In this document: positions 32,433-36,139 of the stretch, piece after piece | Numbering within the stretch: position 1 is the stretch's first letter | How the letters are laid out: each line of letters begins with the position of its first letter | Assembly (NCBI GenBank): GCA_003650545.1 | Contig: QMQO01000011.1 | Coordinates: forward strand, 1 to 36,139 | Origin: Candidatus Woesearchaeota archaeon | GTDB lineage: Archaea > Nanobdellota > Nanobdellia > Woesearchaeales > B72-G16 | DNA length: 36,139 nucleotides | Direction: 5' to 3' | Made by a program: the position numbers and the translations under genes | Notes under the pieces: model-generated | The model's database searches: none | What the model was told of the DNA's origin: nothing | What the model saw: only the letters and a program-made list of their open reading frames with translations

Positions 32433-33242
32433 CTACTTAAACTTTCTCCCTTCCACAAAATCAGCCATTCTATCTACAAATTCTTCTGCAGCTTTCCTAT
32501 ACCGATCATACTCTCTTCCAGATATATCGTGTACTTCACGATATACAATCATTTTACTAATCTTGTAGAATTCACGTACAACATCAACATATTTTTTACC
32601 AAGTAATTTTTTCCTAACTAGTTTTTCGTTCAACAGATCAGCTACATGTTCTGGACTTGGAGGTATCTCTCCTATTCTCATCAGTGTTGCGTGTGCAGCG
32701 TCTACAACAGCCCAATATAAATCAAGAACAGCTTGCATCACATGCCATCTTGCGTTTTTTATTGTATTTGGTGCACGAGCATAGTATGTCCAGATGCTTT
32801 CCTCACTTGGTCGAATCCTTCCCCTTCTTAGTAGAATCTGCAAAGGAACAAAGAAGCTGGTATCGTATAAAGCAACACCATCCCTTAAAATATTTATAGC
32901 TATAGGATCACCATTTCGAACAAAGTCCCAAAAATGCGTCATCTTCAGTGTTGTGATGTGTAGCTTCAAACTAACCTGAGCAACAATCTCCTCAAGTATT
33001 ATTCTATAGCTTTCAACCACTTCTGGTGTGAGCTCTAGCATAGTATCATCAACAACAACAAGTACATCTATATCACCTTCTGGATGTTTATGCCTACTGA
33101 CAGACCCAAACAACACAACTGATTTTATAAATTCTTTAAACTCTAAGAGAACCTTTTTAGCAAAATCAGAAGCAATGTCATAATCCGATTTCTTATAAAG
33201 CTCTATATTTGGCTGCTTTTTCTGCTGCACTTTAAACTTCAT
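32433..33242 (-). CDS. Nucleotidyltransferase (MNT-like) fused to HEPN-like domain
   Basis: A 269-aa protein. The N-terminal domain has a perfect GSx9DxD polymerase-beta nucleotidyltransferase motif (FGSVSRHKHPEGDIDVLVVV) and is likely to bind Mg-NTP. Residues ~130-265 are all-helical (SIWTYYARAPNTIKNARWHVMQAVLDLYWAVVDAAHATLMRIG...YREVHDISGREYDRYRKAAEEF) and look HEPN-like. The usual HEPN RNase signature R-x4-6-H is not clear (only REVH). MNT and HEPN proteins usually form two-gene toxin-antitoxin pairs; here they are in one chain. The start is supported by GGGTGGAGAATG. It is divergent from a Fis-type regulator. AMPylation or nucleotide transfer to a partner is possible but unproven. Confidence 0.85.
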   Translation of the reverse strand: MKFKVQQKKQPNIELYKKSDYDIASDFAKKVLLEFKEFIKSVVLFGSVSRHKHPEGDIDVLVVVDDTMLELTPEVVESYRIILEEIVAQVSLKLHITTLKMTHFWDFVRNGDPIAINILRDGVALYDTSFFVPLQILLRRGRIRPSEESIWTYYARAPNTIKNARWHVMQAVLDLYWAVVDAAHATLMRIGEIPPSPEHVADLLNEKLVRKKLLGKKYVDVVREFYKISKMIVYREVHDISGREYDRYRKAAEEFVDRMADFVEGRKFK

Positions 33243-33470
33243 TCTCCACCCGAAAAAGAAAAGAAGATATTGTGTTTATTAAGTTTTGTGAGCGTTAAGG
33301 AGTAGAGACAAAATAATTTCTAGGTTAGATTACTTATTTAAAATTACTTTTTTGAATTTAGAATTTTAAAAGTATTTTAGAATAATCTTATCATCAGAAT
33401 TTTTTATATTTAATTTATAATCCACCCAAACAAACAAAATTAACGTTATGACAAAAATGTCCCACTTTGC

Positions 33471-33510
33471 GAAACATTTATATAGGCATACAGCATCTAT
33501 TTTTTATATG
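33471..33510 (+). promoter_or_regulatory. BRE/TATA promoter giving a leaderless start
   Basis: GAAACATTTATATAGG has a BRE-like GAAAC and TATA box ATTTATATA, centred 28 nt before ATG at 33508. GACA-N4-TGTC at 33450-33461 is a possible operator immediately upstream. This placement shows that the first 20 codons of the track ORF are promoter, not protein. Confidence 0.65.
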
Positions 33511-34176
33511 AATGAGACAAAAAAATCAAAGGAAAAACAAGAGTTGGAGATCGTTATTGAACAGAAAATAAAGCCTCTTGTAGACAGCGCATTCCACAGA
33601 TTCACAGGTGTCAGCATAAATGAGCTAAATACAGACATATCTGCTAAACTCACAAGAAGTCCATTATTAGATTTCAAGATAGATACGAAAATTCCATTCA
33701 AGTTGGCAAAACGTATGTTCAAACAGGAATACCTAAAGAGGCTATTAGAGCGCAACTATGGCAACATTTCAGAAGTGGCCAAACTTGCAAAAGTTGATAG
33801 GAGGTCTGTTCACAGGCTTGTAAAAGAGATAGATGTTGGAAAGATTAGAAAAGAAATGCTTAAGCCCAGCTATGTCAAACAGATGCATGTCAGTAGTATA
33901 ATAGAGCACACACTAAATGATTATAAAGAAAAAAAAATAATTCATCCCGACAAACTAGAAGAGTTCTACAAAAATGTAAACATCATCTCCAGGGATATAG
34001 TAAAAGACCTCCCTGAAGATCCTCTCACACTAAAGGAAGCTGAAGAAGAATTTGAGCATGCTTACTTAAAGAAAGCTCTTGAAGAGAATAGCATGGATAC
34101 AGTATTAGCTGCAAAAAAGATTAAAATAAGATATGAGACGCTACACAGAAAAGCAAAAAAGCTAAGGTTAATCTAA
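33508..34176 (+). CDS. Double Fis-type HTH regulator
   Basis: A transcription regulator of 222 aa from ATG at 33508, chosen because a TATA box lies 28 nt upstream. Two Fis/HTH_8-type units are visible: FKQEYLKRLLERNYGNISEVAKLAKVDRRSVHRLVKEI in the middle and FEHAYLKKALEENSMDTVLAAKKIKIRYETLHRKAKKL at the C terminus. These resemble the DNA-binding end of bacterial NtrC-type activators, but no AAA+ or receiver domain is present. N-terminal ~70 residues are charged and helical. The stop overlaps the convergent neighbouring gene by 9 nt. It may control itself and the divergent nucleotidyltransferase. Confidence 0.9.
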   Translation: MNETKKSKEKQELEIVIEQKIKPLVDSAFHRFTGVSINELNTDISAKLTRSPLLDFKIDTKIPFKLAKRMFKQEYLKRLLERNYGNISEVAKLAKVDRRSVHRLVKEIDVGKIRKEMLKPSYVKQMHVSSIIEHTLNDYKEKKIIHPDKLEEFYKNVNIISRDIVKDLPEDPLTLKEAEEEFEHAYLKKALEENSMDTVLAAKKIKIRYETLHRKAKKLRLI

Positions 34177-34443
34177 ACCCTCTAGTGCTTCATAGAACAT
34201 ATCTAATGTAGACTTTTGTACTTTTTTGTTTTCCCTGTCTTCTGCTTTTTTAGGTTCAATAAACATTGGTCTAACCCCCTCTAAATCAGTAAAAACTTCC
34301 TGTTGATCACCAAGATTATTCACTTTTTGTTTTGTTTTTCGATAGGACAAATATCTATGCTCCAACCTGTAAATTAATTTTAAAGTCTCAAAAGCCGCTT
34401 CATTCTTCATAGATTTTGGTCTCAAATAATCGTACATTAGCAT
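34168..34443 (-). CDS. Small conserved-looking protein of unknown function
   Basis: A 91-aa soluble protein with no family I recognise. The N-terminal half is helical and basic (MLMYDYLRPKSMKNEAAFETLKLIYRLEHRYLSYRKTKQKV). The rest is charged, ending LDMFYEALEGLD. The start is supported by CAGGTTGAAATCATG and a TATA-like AGTATAAAAAAG further upstream. It converges on the Fis-type regulator with overlapping ends. Base composition is ordinary for the window, so it is probably a real gene. Confidence 0.65.
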   Translation of the reverse strand: MLMYDYLRPKSMKNEAAFETLKLIYRLEHRYLSYRKTKQKVNNLGDQQEVFTDLEGVRPMFIEPKKAEDRENKKVQKSTLDMFYEALEGLD

Positions 34444-34753
34444 GATTTCAACCTGTAGATCGGGTGTATGTGTTAAACTATTTATTCTTTTTTATACTTG
34501 AGAATCATAAGATCATCTGAATTTGTTAATGAATCCTTAAATCCTAGTTAACTAATTTTCCAAATAATTAACAATAGATCCAGACAGTATCCTTTATTGA
34601 GCCTCATAACTGATGCGGATACGAATTAGAAATGCATTACGAAGCAGTGACTAAGTCCGCGATCATGTAACCAAGTAAGTTGAGCCAGAATAAGCCTAGA
34701 TTTTATGAGTAAAAAATAGAAAAATTTTAATATTCAAAAAAAGCTCTGATGTT
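34444..34753 (+). promoter_or_regulatory. Intergenic region with leaderless promoter and a possible small RNA
   Basis: TTTTAATATT near 34725 lies about 25 nt before the ATG at 34754, and no ribosome site is seen, so a leaderless start is predicted. Further upstream, 34610-34665 has slightly higher GC and paired ends GAT-GCGGA / TCCGC-G-ATC around a loop with TACGAA twice. This is not a tRNA; a small structured RNA is possible but weak. Confidence 0.45.
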
Positions 34754-35782
34754 ATGGGCGCAACTATACAACCTTACACACCTGACCAAGATCTTGTTCT
34801 GTATGGTAGAAATCTTGTTGAGATGGCTTACGAAGGCGAACTGCGTCAGAACGGCAACAAAGTTATTGCACACTTTCAAGAAATCAACGAGAAACTTGAA
34901 AAGATACTAAAAGACTCTGAATTTGCAGGTGTGAATCTCAAAGAAATCGGACTTTTTGTTGGTTGGACGCACGATCTTGACGAGGACCATAAAAATCTCA
35001 AGTTAAAAATTCTCGTTTATAATCCTGAGCAGGGTCAATTAAGGAAACTTCCTGAAGGCGCAGTCTTTCTGAACGATCTTCTTCTAGCTGCAGGTGATAA
35101 AGGCAGAGCAATTTGTTATTGTCTTGATAAAATAACATTTAAGCCGCTTCCTGGAAGGCACTATTCAACATACATGGACAACATTTTTACCTTTGAAAAT
35201 GGTAAAAGCCTTAAAAGGAAACTTGACGTCCTTGTTGCAGTTGTAAAAACAGTTAACAGATTTGTCAACACAAACCCTAATGAAAGAGTTTTCATAGACG
35301 ACACTGTAGATGAATATATAAAACTAAAAAATAGTTCTGAAGCAGAGTTAAAACAGTTCTATAAAGATAAAAAAGTATACCAATTCTTTGAGGGCAGATG
35401 TGATTTTAATTATGATCTTAACTTTTTAATCTCCGCTATTAACAAAAGATTTCTGATAAAGATGGAGAGCAATGCATTTGACAATGCAACGCATTACTTT
35501 CCTGATGCAGAACATAAGCTAATTATTAATAGAGGTATGACTGAAAACGGTAAATTTGACATGAACAAGATGTCGAATACAATCACATTTGACTATCACT
35601 TAATGAGAGAGTTTATAAAACAAGGTTTTCTTAATTCAGTTATAATACTAGAAAGAACGATGTTTCCAAATCATACAAGAAAAGAGATCATTGAGTTTTT
35701 TATGCGAACAGGTTCAAATAGAGGAGCACAACACATAGAAGGTTATACAAGTATTCTGCAAGAGTTACATAACGAAATTTGA
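34754..35782 (+). CDS. Unknown cytoplasmic protein
   Basis: A 342-aa protein I do not recognise. No signal peptide or membrane helix. It begins MGATIQPYTPDQDLVLYGRNLVEMAYEGELRQNGNKV and has alternating helices and strands, with acidic patches (GWTHDLDEDHKN) and a Cys-containing strand (GRAICYCLDKITFKPLPGRHYSTY). The C-terminal third (TFDYHLMREFIKQGF...FFMRTGSNRGAQHIEGYTSILQEL) is helical. It appears to be a single-gene transcription unit with a TATA box ~25 nt before the ATG. No repeats and no obvious catalytic motif. Confidence 0.85.
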   Translation: MGATIQPYTPDQDLVLYGRNLVEMAYEGELRQNGNKVIAHFQEINEKLEKILKDSEFAGVNLKEIGLFVGWTHDLDEDHKNLKLKILVYNPEQGQLRKLPEGAVFLNDLLLAAGDKGRAICYCLDKITFKPLPGRHYSTYMDNIFTFENGKSLKRKLDVLVAVVKTVNRFVNTNPNERVFIDDTVDEYIKLKNSSEAELKQFYKDKKVYQFFEGRCDFNYDLNFLISAINKRFLIKMESNAFDNATHYFPDAEHKLIINRGMTENGKFDMNKMSNTITFDYHLMREFIKQGFLNSVIILERTMFPNHTRKEIIEFFMRTGSNRGAQHIEGYTSILQELHNEI

Positions 35783-35961
35783 ATCCAATGAAGGATACAT
35801 CTGCCTATCTAATCTATAATTTCAGCATAAACAGGTCTACAAACTTTTTTTTGTCTAGACAGATCTTTAGTCTCAAAACTCTTTTTGTTGTTACAGTTCT
35901 ATCAACCTTTTTACTTTTTACTAAGCAAACTTTTTACTATTTCGCCCCACCCTGAGGAAAT

Positions 35962-36020
35962 AATATATTTAAACAGGAGTCTCTACTACTACTATTAGAT
36001 AACAAATATTGAGTGGTAAA
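35962..36020 (+). promoter_or_regulatory. Promoter for the terminal reading frame
   Basis: AATATATTTAAA near 35962-35973 is a TATA-like box ~50 nt before ATG 36021, and GAGTGGT lies just before that codon. It supports the last frame being a gene start. The rest of 35783-35961 shows no gene. Confidence 0.45.
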
Positions 36021-36139
36021 ATGAACCTCCTTGGGCTAAAGCCCAAGGTATCGATTAAGCAAAAGAGCCGAGCTTCTTTTGCTGTGGTAAATCCCAATGA
36101 CCTTGGGAATGTGAAACGTAATGCTGAATTGTTTCGGCT
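36021..36139 (+). CDS. Partial reading frame, higher GC, cut by window end
   Basis: From ATG 36021 the frame stays open to the window end (39 codons): MNLLGLKPKVSIKQKSRASF...NPNDLGNVKRNAELFR. I do not recognise it. GC is about 45%, clearly above the surroundings, and the same DNA can fold into three consecutive hairpins. The composition and structure suggest a transferred segment, for example the edge of a mobile element or its guide RNA, or a coding start with structured 5' mRNA. A promoter-like box and GAGTGGT support translation. Confidence 0.4.
   Translation, partial: MNLLGLKPKVSIKQKSRASFAVVNPNDLGNVKRNAELFR
36029..36108 (+). other. Three consecutive hairpins
   Basis: CCTTGGGCT/AGCCCAAGG (36029-36048, 9 bp), CAAAAGA/TCTTTTG (36060-36081, 7 bp) and TCCCAA/TTGGGA (36092-36108, 6 bp) follow one another within 80 nt. 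Such spacing is typical of structured RNAs or subterminal hairpins of IS200/IS605-type elements. Confidence 0.5.

Noticed and set aside
33448-33507. First 20 codons of the track ORF for the Fis-type regulator
   Set aside because: They contain the BRE/TATA promoter; transcription is predicted to start at or near 33508.
34610-34690. Possible tRNA or C/D box RNA
   Set aside because: No cloverleaf, T-loop or proper C/D boxes; only a bulged 8-bp stem. Kept as a weak small-RNA note.
1-36139. CRISPR arrays
   Set aside because: No regularly spaced direct repeats with unique spacers; recurring sequences are gene-internal domain repeats or short AT-rich motifs.

Overview
The window is an AT-rich stretch that reads as a DPANN archaeon, most likely of the Woesearchaeota/Pacearchaeota type. 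This is inferred from content, since no rRNA is present. The support is an archaeal form III RuBisCO, a TYW3/Taw3 wybutosine enzyme, many proteins with class III (type IV pilin-like) signal peptides (KKAQAAMEFLLTYGWAI and relatives), an archaeal pilus ATPase with two platform proteins, and promoters with BRE/TATA boxes that often sit about 25 nt upstream of leaderless start codons. Where Shine-Dalgarno sites occur they are GGTGAT or GGAGG types. I saw no tRNA, rRNA or CRISPR array.

Layout. 1-2.3 kb: RuBisCO large subunit and an acidic coiled-coil protein, both on minus, with a perfect 11-bp UUCG hairpin between them. 2.6-3.4 kb: a secreted Cys-rich protein on plus. 3.5-12.1 kb: a minus-strand operon with its own promoter, containing three minor-pilin-like proteins, a MopE-like metal-binding-repeat protein, a 1552-aa lipoprotein subtilase with a C-terminal beta-propeller, and a small methyltransferase. 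12.2-13.2 kb: a rearrangement zone with a 110-bp inverted-repeat-bounded relic carrying the first codons of an IS110-type transposase, fused to an MBL-fold hydrolase gene, then a truncated duplicate of part of the MopE-like gene. 13.2-16.6 kb: a 1134-aa secreted Cys-rich protein with an S-layer-like segment and dockerin-type EF-hand repeats. 16.8-18.5 kb: an operon of three pilins. 18.8-28.0 kb: the pilus machinery operon, with a winged-helix/tandem-helical-repeat protein, the secretion ATPase, two GspF/TadC-type membrane proteins (one with an apparent extracellular beta domain) and a CARDB/DUF11-like surface protein. 28.2-29.9 kb: a divergent surface protein with one C-terminal membrane anchor. 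30.4-36 kb: an MBL-fold phosphodiesterase-like enzyme, TYW3, a nucleotidyltransferase-HEPN-like fusion, a double Fis-type HTH regulator, two unknown proteins, and the start of a higher-GC, hairpin-rich reading frame cut by the window end.

Working together. The most coherent system is a type IV pilus-like apparatus. It has an ATPase, two platform proteins, at least six pilin-like subunits, and large Ca/metal-binding, proteolytic and Ig-like surface proteins in adjacent operons. The block 'three minor pilins, then a large metal-binding protein, then a large protease-propeller' resembles in layout the bacterial minor pilin/PilY1 adhesin cassettes. A reasonable inference for an episymbiotic DPANN cell is host attachment or surface digestion, but no gene proves this. 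The least familiar component is the 1010-aa protein with six tandem ~73-aa helical repeats, encoded 8 nt upstream of the ATPase.
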